From DATLGB01 sp964242305 (GTDB lineage: Bacteria; Actinomycetota; Thermoleophilia; Solirubrobacterales; Solirubrobacteraceae): 64,000 nucleotides of DNA. The stretch covers positions 16,705 to 80,704 of the forward strand of contig CAXTBB010000016.1 of assembly GCA_964242305.1 (NCBI GenBank). The letters are read 5' to 3'. Under the pieces are notes generated by a model, which saw nothing but the letters and a program-made list of their open reading frames with translations, ran no database searches and was not told the DNA's origin. This document shows positions 1-8,350 of the stretch, in pieces. The translations under genes and the position numbers were made by a program. Numbering within the stretch: the stretch's first letter is position 1; each line of letters begins with the position of its first letter.

Positions 1-2006
1 GCGTGCTGGGCGGTCACCAGCAGGCCGCCGGCCACGCGGCCCGCGGTCATGAGCGGGAAGACGACCATCGACCCCAGCCCGGACGCGCGGAACCCCGGCG
101 CCATGTCCGGGTAGGCGGCGTCCATGGCCTCCGTGTCGGGGAGGACGAGCAGGCGGCGGCGCCGGATGGCGTCGGCGACGGGGCGGCGGTCGTCGATGTT
201 GGCCGTCACGTAGCGGCTCATCTCCTCGTCGGTGAAGCCCTGCCAGCCGATGCAGTTGACCAGGCCCTCCTCCGCGTCGTAGAGCCACATGGTTCCGTGC
301 TCGGCGCGCACGGCGGGGATGATCTCCGCGAGGGTGACCCGGGCGACGTCGGCGGGCGTGAGTGCGTCGGCCAGCGCGGCGGCGACCGCGTACTGGCGCT
401 CGGTGCGCTCGCGCGCCCAGCGCTCGGCGTCGAACAGCCGGGCGTTGTCGACCGCGAGCCCGGCCCGGCGTGCCACCTCGGTCGCGAAGGCGCGGTCCTC
501 CTCGGGGTCGCCCGGGTCGAGCAGGGCGAGGTCGACGGTGCCCAGGTCGCGGCCGCGGGCCAGCAGCGGCACCGTCTGCTGCGGCGGGGCGGTCCCCCGC
601 GCGGCGACGCGCTCGAGCGCGCCGTCGGGCGTGCGCAGCCGGACGATCACGCTCGCGCACGGGTCAGGCACCAGCGTCTCGACGAGGACGCTCATGCGCG
701 CCTCGGCGCTGCCCGGGGCGTCCAGCTGCGCGCCCAGCTCGGCGAACATCCGCGCCCGCTGCTCGGCGCGCTTGCGCGCGGTGATGTCGACCATGAACTT
801 GCCCAGCCAGCCGGTCCGGCCGGCCGCGTTGAGGACGGGGTAGTACGAGGTCAGCCAGGTCTTTCGGCCCCCCGCAACGGTGGCGCTGATCTCGACGTCG
901 ACGATCGGCTCCCCCGTCTCGAGCACCCGGCGCAGCGGCGCCGCGTGTGCACTGCCGGGGAAGACCTCGTCCAGCGTGCGGCCGACGTGGTCGGCGGCGG
1001 GGAGACCGTGAGTCGCGGCGAGCGCGTCGTTGACCCGCACGTAGCGCAGGTCGGTGTCGAAGAGGGCGAACGCCTCCGGTGCGGTGGTGATGATCGCGTC
1101 GAGCACCGCCTGCGAGTCGCGCTCGGCACTGGACTGCTCGGCGCGCAGGAGAGCGGACACGCTCGCGCGCTCGAGGACGTCGAGGACGACGCGGTCCTCC
1201 GGGCCGACGGTCCGCCCGGTGGCGAGGCGCAGCGCGATCGACCCGAGGACCCGCCGCTCGTGGCGCAGCGGGAGCACGACCAGCGCGCCGGTGTCGTTCA
1301 GGGAGCGCCAGTAGGGGAGACCCGGGTAGCGCGCGTCGAGCTCATCGCCGGACAGGACGAGCGCGCTGCCGGTGCGCACCGCCTCCGCGGCCGGGACGCC
1401 GAGGTCGACGGGGAAGCGCCAGCCGGTCCGGAGGTCGGGGTTGGGCGGTCCCTCGTAGCCGAGCACCTCCAGCTGATCGCCCTCGCGCAGGCACACGGCC
1501 GCCGCGATCGCGCCGACCGCCTCGCGGCCCTTGGCGGCGATGACCTGTGCCGCCGCGTGGGCGGTCGTCACGTCGGCGAGCGCGTCCGTGAAGTCCTGCA
1601 GGCGGACCAGCCGCGCGTCGGCCGCCTTGCGCGCGGTGATGTCGGTGAGCACGCCGGTGAGGCGAAGCTCGGGCGTCGACTCGTCGACCTGGACGATGTT
1701 GCGCAGCCACACCTCGCGGCCGTCGGCGGCGCGCGTGCGGTACTCGAAGTCACCCCGGCCGGTCCGGACGACGGCCAGGATCTCCGCGTTGACGCGATCG
1801 CGGTCGTCGCGGTGGATGATGTCGAACCAGAAGTGGCTGTCGGCGGTCCAGCGCGCGGGGGCGTAGCCGAGCAGCGCCTCCGTGTGCTCGCTGACGAACG
1901 AGAAGGTGGCCTCGCCGGGGGCGCGGCCGGGCGTCGCCTCCCAGACGATCGCGCCGAGCCGGTCGACCAGCGATCGGTAGCGCAGGGACTCGTCGAGCGC
2001 GCTCAT
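1..2006 (-). CDS. PAS/GAF multi-domain sensor protein, 3' end beyond the window
   Basis: The minus-strand frame is open from an ATG at 2006 to the window edge (668 codons, no stop), so the C-terminal output domain is missing. The visible order is a PAS/PAC domain (about residues 1-130), a GAF domain (about 135-290), a second PAS/PAC (about 295-425), a GAF (about 430-545) and another GAF to the edge. PAS landmarks are FSFVSEHTEALLGY and DIIHRDDRDRV; both PAC ends read DITARK. There is no signal peptide or membrane segment, so it should be a soluble cytoplasmic sensor. Proteins of this layout usually end in a histidine kinase, a PP2C-type phosphatase or a GGDEF domain; which one cannot be seen here. 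The divergent gene at 2048 starts only 41 bp away. Confidence 0.8.
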   Translation of the reverse strand, partial: MSALDESLRYRSLVDRLGAIVWEATPGRAPGEATFSFVSEHTEALLGYAPARWTADSHFWFDIIHRDDRDRVNAEILAVVRTGRGDFEYRTRAADGREVWLRNIVQVDESTPELRLTGVLTDITARKAADARLVRLQDFTDALADVTTAHAAAQVIAAKGREAVGAIAAAVCLREGDQLEVLGYEGPPNPDLRTGWRFPVDLGVPAAEAVRTGSALVLSGDELDARYPGLPYWRSLNDTGALVVLPLRHERRVLGSIALRLATGRTVGPEDRVVLDVLERASVSALLRAEQSSAERDSQAVLDAIITTAPEAFALFDTDLRYVRVNDALAATHGLPAADHVGRTLDEVFPGSAHAAPLRRVLETGEPIVDVEISATVAGGRKTWLTSYYPVLNAAGRTGWLGKFMVDITARKRAEQRARMFAELGAQLDAPGSAEARMSVLVETLVPDPCASVIVRLRTPDGALERVAARGTAPPQQTVPLLARGRDLGTVDLALLDPGDPEEDRAFATEVARRAGLAVDNARLFDAERWARERTERQYAVAAALADALTPADVARVTLAEIIPAVRAEHGTMWLYDAEEGLVNCIGWQGFTDEEMSRYVTANIDDRRPVADAIRRRRLLVLPDTEAMDAAYPDMAPGFRASGLGSMVVFPLMTAGRVAGGLLVTAQH

Positions 2007-2047
2007 TGCGGCCTGGATTGTCCCATGCGGCGGTAGCGTGGCGCGGC

Positions 2048-2632
2048 GTGAAGATCGCCGGGCCGACGTTGACGCTCCGCTACGCCACGGAGGACGATGC
2101 CGACGCTCTGTTCGGGCTGGGCGACGCGGAGGCGACGCAGTGGTTCTCGTGGGGTCCGTACACCGATCGCGCGCAACCTCTCGACTACATCGGCGGCTTG
2201 GCGGACAAGCGAGAGCGGGGGACGCTGCTGGACTTCCTCGCCGTCCATGGCGAGCACGGGCCGGTCGGCGTCACCGGCCTGTCGGAGTACGCCGCCCGCG
2301 ACCGGCGCGCGACCGTGGGGACGTGGTTCGGGCGGGCGTTCTGGGGGACCGGCGTCAACGCGGAGTCCAAGGCGCTGATGGCCCATCTGGCCTTCGTCAC
2401 CCTCGGCTTCCATCGCCTGACCGCGTGGGCGAACACGCGCAACGGTCGCTCGCAGACGTCGCTCGAGCGCCTCGGGTTCCGCCGCGAGGGGGTCCTGCGG
2501 GCCTACAACACGCACGCGTCCGGGATCCACGACGTCGTCGCCTTCGGCATGACGCGAGCGGACTGGGAGGCGTCGCCGCTGCACGACATCGAGGCGACCG
2601 TGACCGGCGCGCCCCCCGCGATCTGGCTCTGA
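2048..2632 (+). CDS. GNAT N-acetyltransferase, RimJ/RimL-like
   Basis: A 194-residue protein with the layout of RimJ/RimL-type acetyltransferases, which transfer acetyl from acetyl-CoA to an amine. It opens with LTLRYATEDDADALF, the usual first strand and helix. The acetyl-CoA region is GTWFGRAFWGTGVNAESKAL, followed by the family motif AWANTRNGRSQTSLERLGF. I chose the GTG at 2048 because it places the first beta strand right after the start; an in-frame ATG at 2006 would overlap the divergent sensor start and add unlikely residues. The substrate is unknown. It converges on a second GNAT gene ending at 2672. Confidence 0.82.
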   Translation: MKIAGPTLTLRYATEDDADALFGLGDAEATQWFSWGPYTDRAQPLDYIGGLADKRERGTLLDFLAVHGEHGPVGVTGLSEYAARDRRATVGTWFGRAFWGTGVNAESKALMAHLAFVTLGFHRLTAWANTRNGRSQTSLERLGFRREGVLRAYNTHASGIHDVVAFGMTRADWEASPLHDIEATVTGAPPAIWL

Positions 2633-2671
2633 GGTGAGGGCCCGTCGCCGGCGCCCCGAGCCAAGCCCCTT

Positions 2672-3418
2672 TCAGTCTCGGATGAGGTGCAGCATCTCAT
2701 CAGTGACGGTGAAGCCCGCCCGCTCGTAGGCGGTCTGGGCGCCGCTGTCGCCCGGCGTCATGAAGGCGATCGCGACCCCGCCCGCGAAGGCGAGGCGCGC
2801 GAGCTCGGCGGTGAGCGCAGTGGCGATCCCGCGCCGCCGGAACCGCTCGCGGACGCCGATCCCGGCCAGCTCGGTGACGCCCGCGATGGCGGTCTGGCAG
2901 AGCCCGCCGCCGGCGACCTCGCCGTCCGCGTAGGCGATCACCGTGATCCGGCGTCCGAGCATGGGGATCATCGGCTCGATGTCGGCGGGGTTGTACGGCT
3001 GACCGAAGGCCTCCGCCTGCGCGCGCACCAGCCCGTCGAGCTCCTCGCGCGTCGCGTCCGGCCCGAGCTGGTCGAGCGTGACCTTGTCCGGGAGCTCGAC
3101 GTCGGCCAGCTCGTCCGGGGTGCAGCGCATCACGGGGGTGCGCAGCTCGACGGTGAAGCCCTGCGCGCACAGCGCGGCCTCGACGGCGGGCGCCTCGGCC
3201 GGCAGGTACTCCAGGCGCGGGACGCGACCGGCGCCCTCCATGATGGCGATCAGCTCCCCGACGGCCTCCTCGTCGGGCTCGGCGCCCGGTCGCGGGATGG
3301 CGTAGTTGAGGTAGGGGTGGGCCGATCCCGGCTGGATGAAGACGTCGAACGCGCCCGTGGCGAGCAGCTGGTGGTCGTCGTAGATCACCGCCCGCAGGTA
3401 GCTCTGGATTCTATCCAT
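2672..3418 (-). CDS. GNAT N-acetyltransferase (second, distinct type)
   Basis: A 248-residue protein with a C-terminal GNAT fold. The acetyl-CoA pyrophosphate-binding loop appears as GVRERFRRRGIATALTAELA (about residues 190-209), followed by the helix region SGAQTAYERAGF. The N-terminal 110 residues are less conserved and may form a partial second acetyltransferase-like domain, as in tandem GNAT proteins. The start codon and its Shine-Dalgarno sequence (GGAAGG, 8 bases upstream) both lie inside the 47-bp palindromic repeat at 3415-3461, so translation initiation depends on that element. Substrate unknown. It is not obviously related to the GNAT at 2048 beyond the fold. Confidence 0.8.
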   Translation of the reverse strand: MDRIQSYLRAVIYDDHQLLATGAFDVFIQPGSAHPYLNYAIPRPGAEPDEEAVGELIAIMEGAGRVPRLEYLPAEAPAVEAALCAQGFTVELRTPVMRCTPDELADVELPDKVTLDQLGPDATREELDGLVRAQAEAFGQPYNPADIEPMIPMLGRRITVIAYADGEVAGGGLCQTAIAGVTELAGIGVRERFRRRGIATALTAELARLAFAGGVAIAFMTPGDSGAQTAYERAGFTVTDEMLHLIRD

Positions 3419-3461
3419 ACCTACACCTTCCAGGAAGCAGGAACGGATTGTGTCGGTATGG
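3415..3461. repeat. 47-bp palindromic repeat, copy 1
   Basis: Twelve-base arms CCATACCTACAC and GTGTCGGTATGG are inverted repeats with one mismatch, separated by 23 bases. The reverse complement of 20504-20550 has the same total length, the same arms apart from single-base changes, and a related central segment containing TCCAG and ending in TT. On the minus strand the left arm carries the ATG of the GNAT gene. Confidence 0.7.
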
Positions 3462-3469
3462 ACTCAAGC

Positions 3470-4270
3470 TCACGTGCGCTTCTGGTCCCAGCTGAAGCCG
3501 CGGACGGCGAGCACCGCGCCGGCGCCGCCCCAGACGGCCAGCATCAGCAGGGCGGTGACGTGGTCGCCCAGGCCCGTCCCCTTCACCATCGCCCCGCTGA
3601 GCCCGTCGATCAGGTGCTTGAGCGGCAGCGCGCCGGCGATCTCGTGCAGGAACGCGGGCGCGTCGGCCTCGTCGTAGACGACCCCGGAGATCATGATCGT
3701 CGGGAGGAAGATCGCGTTCACGTACGCGGGCGCGGAGTCCACGTTGGGAATGACGTGGCTGAGCGCGACCCCGAGGGCGGCGAAGGTGGCGGCGCCGAGG
3801 ACGACGAAGACCAGCAGCGCGGGGAGGTCGCGCGGCCAGCCGGTCCCGAAGACGAGCTTGCCGGCCACGGTGATGAGCGTCACCTGCAGGGCGGTGTTGG
3901 TGATGGCGTGGCCGGCGAGGGCGGTCAGGTAGGCCGAGGAGGGCAGCGGTGTCCCGCGCACGCGCTTGAGGACGCCCGTCTCGCGCAGCGTGGTCAGGTT
4001 CATGGCCAGCGCGGTGAAGGTCGTCGACATCACGCTCATCCCGGCGATCCCGGGCACGATCACGTCGAGGTCCTTCTGCTCCCCGGCGAAGATCGCGCCG
4101 AACATGGCCAGGAACAGCAGCGGGAGCAGGAAGTTGAAGAAGGCGGCACTCGGGTTGCGCCAGAACATGCGCCGCTCGAGGCGGTACTGGCGCCAGGCCA
4201 GGCCCGCCCAGGACGGCGCCTTGGCCGTCTGCGCGATCGGCCGGGCGGCGGGCAGCGCGTGGTCGCTCAC
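3470..4270 (-). CDS. ABC-2 type transporter permease, DrrB-like
   Basis: A 266-residue membrane protein of the ABC-2 permease family, partner of the ATPase encoded just upstream. It has a cytoplasmic N-terminus with the typical RQYRLERRMFWRNPSAAFFN lead-in, then about six hydrophobic segments (starting at FLLPLLFLAMFGAIF and ending with LLMLAVWGGAGAVLAV). The GTG start at 4270 overlaps the ATPase stop by four bases (GTGA), implying translational coupling. The pair resembles DrrAB-type exporters of drugs or lipids; the cargo cannot be told from sequence. The downstream edge abuts the palindromic repeat at 3415-3461. Confidence 0.86.
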   Translation of the reverse strand: MSDHALPAARPIAQTAKAPSWAGLAWRQYRLERRMFWRNPSAAFFNFLLPLLFLAMFGAIFAGEQKDLDVIVPGIAGMSVMSTTFTALAMNLTTLRETGVLKRVRGTPLPSSAYLTALAGHAITNTALQVTLITVAGKLVFGTGWPRDLPALLVFVVLGAATFAALGVALSHVIPNVDSAPAYVNAIFLPTIMISGVVYDEADAPAFLHEIAGALPLKHLIDGLSGAMVKGTGLGDHVTALLMLAVWGGAGAVLAVRGFSWDQKRT

Positions 4271-5169
4271 TCCGAGCCCCGGGGTGGCGAGGCCAGATCG
4301 CTGGCGCCCTGGCCGGCCGAGCCGGGCCCCTTGGTCAATCCCAGGTAGACGTCCTCCAGGGACGGGCGGGTGACGGTCAGGTCGGTCAGCGTCTCCCCGC
4401 GCGCGAGGGCGGCGGCGGTCGCCTCGTGCAGCAGGCGGGTGGGGTCGTCGGTCTCGTGGACGACGGGCGCGCCGTCGGCCGTCCAGCTGACGCGGTAGCG
4501 CTGGGAGGCGCCCGGATCGAGGTCGCCCGGCGGGCCCTCGGCGAGGATCTGGCCGTCCTTGATGATCGCGACCCGGTCGGCGAGCGCCTGCGCCTCGTCG
4601 AGGTAGTGCGTGGTGAGCAGGACGGTCTTGCCGAGGTCGCGCAGTGAGCGCACGGTCTCCCACGCCGTGCGCCGCGCCTCGGGGTCGAAGCCGGTGGTGG
4701 GCTCATCGAGGAAGATCACCTCGGGGTCGCCGATCAGGGCGAGGGCGAAGTCCAGGCGGCGCTGCTGGCCGCCGCTGAGCGTGCGGGTGCGTTGGTCGGC
4801 CGCGTCCTGGAGGCCGACCACGGCGATCGTCGCGTCGACGTCGCGCGGCGCCGGGTACAGGCCGGCCCAGTGCTCGACGGATTCGCGCACGGTGAGGTGG
4901 CGATACATGCCGCAGCTCTGCAGGACGATGCCGACGCGCTCGCGCAGGTCGGCCGAGCGCTCGGCGGGGTCGAGGCCGAGGACGCGGACCTCGCCGGCGC
5001 TGCGATCGCGGTAGCCCTCCAGGATCTCCACCGTCGTCGTCTTGCCGGCGCCGTTGGGGCCGAGCAGCCCGAAGACCTCGCCGCGGGCGACGGCGAAGTC
5101 GATGCCGCGCACGGCCTCGTGCTCGCCGTAGGCCTTGCGCAGGCCGCTGACCTCGATGGCGGCGGTCAT
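4267..5169 (-). CDS. ABC transporter ATP-binding protein, DrrA-like
   Basis: A 300-residue ATPase that powers the adjacent permease. Walker A is GPNGAGKTT (about residues 41-49), the signature is LSGGQQRR, Walker B is VIFLDEPTTGFD and the switch histidine lies in LLTTHYLDEAQALADR. The roughly 90-residue C-terminal extension after the nucleotide-binding domain is typical of DrrA/CcmA-type subunits. The start ATG at 5169 gives MTAAIEVSGLRKAYG, the usual opening. It is divergent from ppx with only 16 bp between the two starts, so their promoters must overlap or lie within coding sequence. Pairing with an ABC-2 permease points to export rather than uptake. Confidence 0.88.
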   Translation of the reverse strand: MTAAIEVSGLRKAYGEHEAVRGIDFAVARGEVFGLLGPNGAGKTTTVEILEGYRDRSAGEVRVLGLDPAERSADLRERVGIVLQSCGMYRHLTVRESVEHWAGLYPAPRDVDATIAVVGLQDAADQRTRTLSGGQQRRLDFALALIGDPEVIFLDEPTTGFDPEARRTAWETVRSLRDLGKTVLLTTHYLDEAQALADRVAIIKDGQILAEGPPGDLDPGASQRYRVSWTADGAPVVHETDDPTRLLHEATAAALARGETLTDLTVTRPSLEDVYLGLTKGPGSAGQGASDLASPPRGSE

Positions 5170-5185
5170 AGTCCCGTGTGAGGGT

Positions 5186-6100
5186 ATGCGCTGCGCTTGC
5201 GTCGACATCGGCTCCAACACCACCCGGGTGCTCGTCGCCGACGTGGGGGCGGACGGGGTGCGGGAGGTCACCTGCGAGAAGGCTTACACGCGACTGGGCG
5301 GCCTGCTGCTGCGCTCGGGCACCCTGCCCGAGGACGCGCTGGACTCGCTGGCGGACGTCGTCGCCCTCCAGGTCGCCGTGGCCCGCGCGCTGGGCGCCGA
5401 GCGCCTGCGCGTCGTCGCCACCGCCGCGATCCGGGCCGCCAGCAACGCGGACGCGCTCCGCGACGCCGTCCGCGCCCGCGCGGGCGTGGAGGTCGACGTC
5501 CTCGAAGGCACCGAGGAGGCCCGCCTCGCCTTCCTGGGCGCCACACATAAAGGGGTCAGGTCCCGGCATCGGACAGATGTCACATGCCGGGACCCGACAC
5601 CTTTAGGAATCGCGGTGGTGGATGTCGGCGGTGGGTCGACGGAGCTGGCCGTGGGCACCCTGGACGGCGGCGTCGAGTGGTCCGTGTCGGTGCCCGTCGG
5701 GTCCTCGCTGCTGGCCGACGCGCACCTGCGCTCGGACCCCCCGACGGCGGCGGAGATGGCAGCGCTGCGCGCGGACGCCGAGCTGCTGCTGTCAGGGGCG
5801 CGGCCGCCGCGCGCCGACGTCGGGCTGGCCGTCGGCGGCAGTGCGACCTCCATGGCGCGGCTGCTGCCCGGCGCCGTCGACGCCGGCGCCGTGGCGGGCG
5901 CGCTGGCGCTCCTGACCACCGCGCCGAGCGCGACCGTCGCCCGCCGCCACGGTCTCGACCCCGAGCGCGTCCGGCTGCTCCCCGCCGGCCTCACCCTGCT
6001 CGGAACCGTCGCCGAACGCCTCGGCTGCCCGCTGCGGGTGGGGGACGGCGGCCTTCGCGAAGGCGTCTGCCTAGAGCTGACATTCACATCTGCGGGGTAG
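5186..6100 (+). CDS. ppx: Ppx/GppA-type exopolyphosphatase with an in-frame palindrome insertion
   Basis: A 304-residue member of the Ppx/GppA phosphatase family, which removes terminal phosphate from polyphosphate (some members hydrolyse pppGpp). The actin-like ATPase fold is shown by CVDIGSNTTRVLVADV at the N-terminus, VVATAAIRAASNADAL, and the phosphate-binding loop VVDVGGGSTELAVG. The length fits the short actinobacterial form lacking a C-terminal HD domain. Just before the VVDVGGGST loop is an unusual stretch of about 22 residues (THKGVRSRHRTDVTCRDPTP) encoded by a palindromic DNA insertion at 5548-5605; it keeps the frame but could disturb the active-site cleft. The gene is followed after 10 bp by ppk, so polyphosphate breakdown and synthesis genes are adjacent. 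Confidence 0.87.
   Translation: MRCACVDIGSNTTRVLVADVGADGVREVTCEKAYTRLGGLLLRSGTLPEDALDSLADVVALQVAVARALGAERLRVVATAAIRAASNADALRDAVRARAGVEVDVLEGTEEARLAFLGATHKGVRSRHRTDVTCRDPTPLGIAVVDVGGGSTELAVGTLDGGVEWSVSVPVGSSLLADAHLRSDPPTAAEMAALRADAELLLSGARPPRADVGLAVGGSATSMARLLPGAVDAGAVAGALALLTTAPSATVARRHGLDPERVRLLPAGLTLLGTVAERLGCPLRVGDGGLREGVCLELTFTSAG
5548..5605. repeat. Palindromic element inserted in ppx
   Basis: Left arm 5548-5569 (TAAAGGGGTCAGGTCCCGGC plus AT) and right arm 5584-5605 are inverted repeats over 22 bases with two mismatches, around a 14-base loop. It resembles REP-like palindromes seen in many bacterial genomes. The reading frame of ppx stays open through it. Confidence 0.7.
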
Positions 6101-6110
6101 GGTCGCGAAC

Positions 6111-8180
6111 GTGGCCGACACCGTCACCTCGTCGCCCGACCTCTTCTTCAACCGCGAGCTGTCTTGGCTGGACTTCGACGATCGCGTCCTGCAGCTGGCC
6201 GAGGATCCGGAGACGCCGCTGCTCGAGCGGCTGAAGTTCTGCGCGATCTGGTCGACCAACCTGGACGAGTTCTTCATGGTCCGCGTGGCCGGCCTGCACG
6301 ACATGGTCGACGCCGGGATCGACTCGCCGGGCAAGGACGGCCTCAACGCCGCCGACACCATCGAGCGCATCCGCACCGTCGTCGGCGCGCAGTTCGACCG
6401 CGTCACCCGCTGCCTGCAGGACACGCTCATCCCCGAGCTGGCCGAGGCCGGGCTGCGCGTGGTCCGGCTCGCCGACGTCGAGGGTGACCACCGCCGTGAC
6501 CTCGAGGAGCGCTTCCTCAAGCAGGTCTTCCCCGTTCTGACCCCGCTCGCCGTCGGGCTCGGCCGGCCGTTCCCGTACATCTCCAACCTGTCGCTCTCCC
6601 TCGCCGTGCGCGTGCGCGACCCCGTCACCGGTCAGGAGCTGCTGGCGCGCGTGAAGGTCCCCACGGAGATGCTGCCGCGCTTCATGCCGGTCAACGGCGG
6701 CTGCGAGTTCGTGCCCGTCGAGGACGTCATCGCCGCCAACCTCGACGAGCTCTTCGAGGGCATGGAGATCATCGAGTGGACGCTCTTCCGGGTCACCCGC
6801 GACGCGGACTTCACCGTCGGCGACGAGGCCGACGACCTCCTCCAGGCGGTCGAGACCGAGCTGCGCCGGCGCCGCTTCGGCGAGGTCGTCCGGCTCGAGA
6901 TCTCGGCCGGGACGAGCGACGAGATCCGCGCCCAGCTGGTCGAGGCGCTGGCGGTCGAGGCGGGCGACGTCTTCGAGATCGACGGCCTGATGGCGCTCGG
7001 CGACCTGTGGGGCCTCTACGGCGTCACCGGCCTCAGCGAGCTGCGCGACCCCGTCTGGCAGTCGGTCACCCAGCCGCGCCTGACCCCCGAGGAGGACACC
7101 CCCCCGGACGTCATGGGCGCGATGCGCCGCGGCGACATCCTCGTCCACCACCCCTACGACTCGTTCACCAACTCGGTGCAGCGGCTGATCGAGCAGGCCG
7201 CGGAGGACGACCAGGTCCTCGCCATCAAGCTCACCGTGTACCGGACCAGCGACGACACGCCGCTCGTCCCCACCCTCATCCGCGCCTCCGAGCGGGGCAA
7301 GCAGGCGGTCTGCATGGTGGAGATCAAGGCCCGCTTCGACGAGCAGGCCAACGTGCGCTGGGCGCGCAAGCTCGAGGAGGCCGGCGTCCACGTCGTCTAC
7401 GGGCTGCCCGCGCTCAAGACCCACGCGAAGTGCGTGCTGATCGTGCGCCGCGAGGGGGACGGCGTCCGCCACTACGTGCACGTCGGGACGGGCAACTACC
7501 ACGCCAAGACGGCCCGGCTCTACACGGACTTCGGCCTGTTCACCTGCGACCCCGAGATCGGCGCCGACGTCGCCGACATGTTCAACGGGCTGACCGGCTT
7601 CGCGCGCCAGCGCTCCTACCGCAAGGTGCTCGTCGCCCCGGCCTTCCTGCGCGAGGGCATCCTCGAGCAGATCGAGCAGACCGTGCAGGCGCACCGCGAC
7701 GGCAAGCCGGCCCGGATCGCCATGAAGATGAACTCGCTGGTCGACGGCGCCTGCATCCGGGCGCTGTACGAGGCGTCGCAGGAGGGCGTCCCCGTCGACC
7801 TCAACGTGCGCGGGATCTGCTGCCTCAAGCCCGGTGTCGAGGGCGTCAGCGACAACATCCGCGTCGTCTCCGTCGTCGACCGCTTCCTCGAGCACTCCCG
7901 CATCTACGCCTTCCAGCGGGGGGACGACTGGTCGGTCTGGATCGGCTCCGCGGACCTGATGCCGCGCAACCTCGACACGCGTGTGGAGCTGCTCGCACCG
8001 ATCGCCGAGAAGGCCCTGCGCGACGACGTCCTCGACACCCTCGAGCGTTGCCTGGCCGACAACACCCACGCCTGGGACCTCGGGGCGGACGGGATCTGGG
8101 AGCGCCGCGAGGCGCCCGACGACGAGCGCCGCTCCGTCCAGCGCGAGCTGATGGCCGGGCACGCCGAGCACGCCACCTGA
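6111..8180 (+). CDS. ppk: Polyphosphate kinase 1
   Basis: A 689-residue PPK1, which reversibly polymerises the gamma phosphate of ATP into polyphosphate; the length is normal. The N-terminal domain starts LFFNRELSWLDFDDRVLQLA and continues STNLDEFFMVRVAGL. The catalytic core has the autophosphorylated-histidine region HVGTGNYHAKTARLYTDFGL and the C-terminal motifs DLNVRGICCLKPG and SRIYAF. The start is GTG at 6111, 10 bp after the ppx stop, so the two are probably cotranscribed. Both are near the pst genes, matching a role in phosphate storage. No defects are visible. Confidence 0.95.
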   Translation: MADTVTSSPDLFFNRELSWLDFDDRVLQLAEDPETPLLERLKFCAIWSTNLDEFFMVRVAGLHDMVDAGIDSPGKDGLNAADTIERIRTVVGAQFDRVTRCLQDTLIPELAEAGLRVVRLADVEGDHRRDLEERFLKQVFPVLTPLAVGLGRPFPYISNLSLSLAVRVRDPVTGQELLARVKVPTEMLPRFMPVNGGCEFVPVEDVIAANLDELFEGMEIIEWTLFRVTRDADFTVGDEADDLLQAVETELRRRRFGEVVRLEISAGTSDEIRAQLVEALAVEAGDVFEIDGLMALGDLWGLYGVTGLSELRDPVWQSVTQPRLTPEEDTPPDVMGAMRRGDILVHHPYDSFTNSVQRLIEQAAEDDQVLAIKLTVYRTSDDTPLVPTLIRASERGKQAVCMVEIKARFDEQANVRWARKLEEAGVHVVYGLPALKTHAKCVLIVRREGDGVRHYVHVGTGNYHAKTARLYTDFGLFTCDPEIGADVADMFNGLTGFARQRSYRKVLVAPAFLREGILEQIEQTVQAHRDGKPARIAMKMNSLVDGACIRALYEASQEGVPVDLNVRGICCLKPGVEGVSDNIRVVSVVDRFLEHSRIYAFQRGDDWSVWIGSADLMPRNLDTRVELLAPIAEKALRDDVLDTLERCLADNTHAWDLGADGIWERREAPDDERRSVQRELMAGHAEHAT

Positions 8181-8265
8181 GCCCTAGCGCTCCAGGGTGG
8201 CTCGCCTTCGGGTATAGCTGACGGTGCGCGTCACCTTGAGACGCTTCGCTTGTCGAGATCGCCGC

Positions 8266-8324
8266 GTCCGGCGCGACGAAGGATCCGGACTGCTGGGCGA
8301 GGCGTTGCGCCTGAAAGGGGCGCA
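8266..8324 (+). other. Structured leader before the M23 peptidase gene
   Basis: The 170 bases between ppk and the peptidase gene hold two compact hairpins: GTCCGG (8266-8271) pairs with CCGGAC (8285-8290), and TGCGCC (8306-8311) pairs with GGCGCA (8319-8324). They may form an RNA leader or an attenuator. I could not match them to a known riboswitch consensus. Confidence 0.3.
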
Positions 8325-8350
8325 CCGTCCGCCCGCGAAGGGGTCAGGTG

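Noticed and set aside
3..2036. Long open frame on the plus strand (677 codons)
   Set aside because: It is antisense to the PAS/GAF sensor, whose minus-strand translation shows clear conserved domains; the plus frame shows none.
2633..2671. Terminator between the convergent GNAT genes
   Set aside because: The gap is GC-rich but has no stable, well-defined stem followed by a T-tract.
6084..8171. Long minus-strand frame opposite ppk
   Set aside because: It mirrors ppk on the other strand, a common effect of high GC; no recognisable domain.
8221..8350. c-di-AMP (ydaO-type) or glycine riboswitch in the M23 leader
   Set aside because: The hairpins are real, but the conserved core sequences of these riboswitches were not found.
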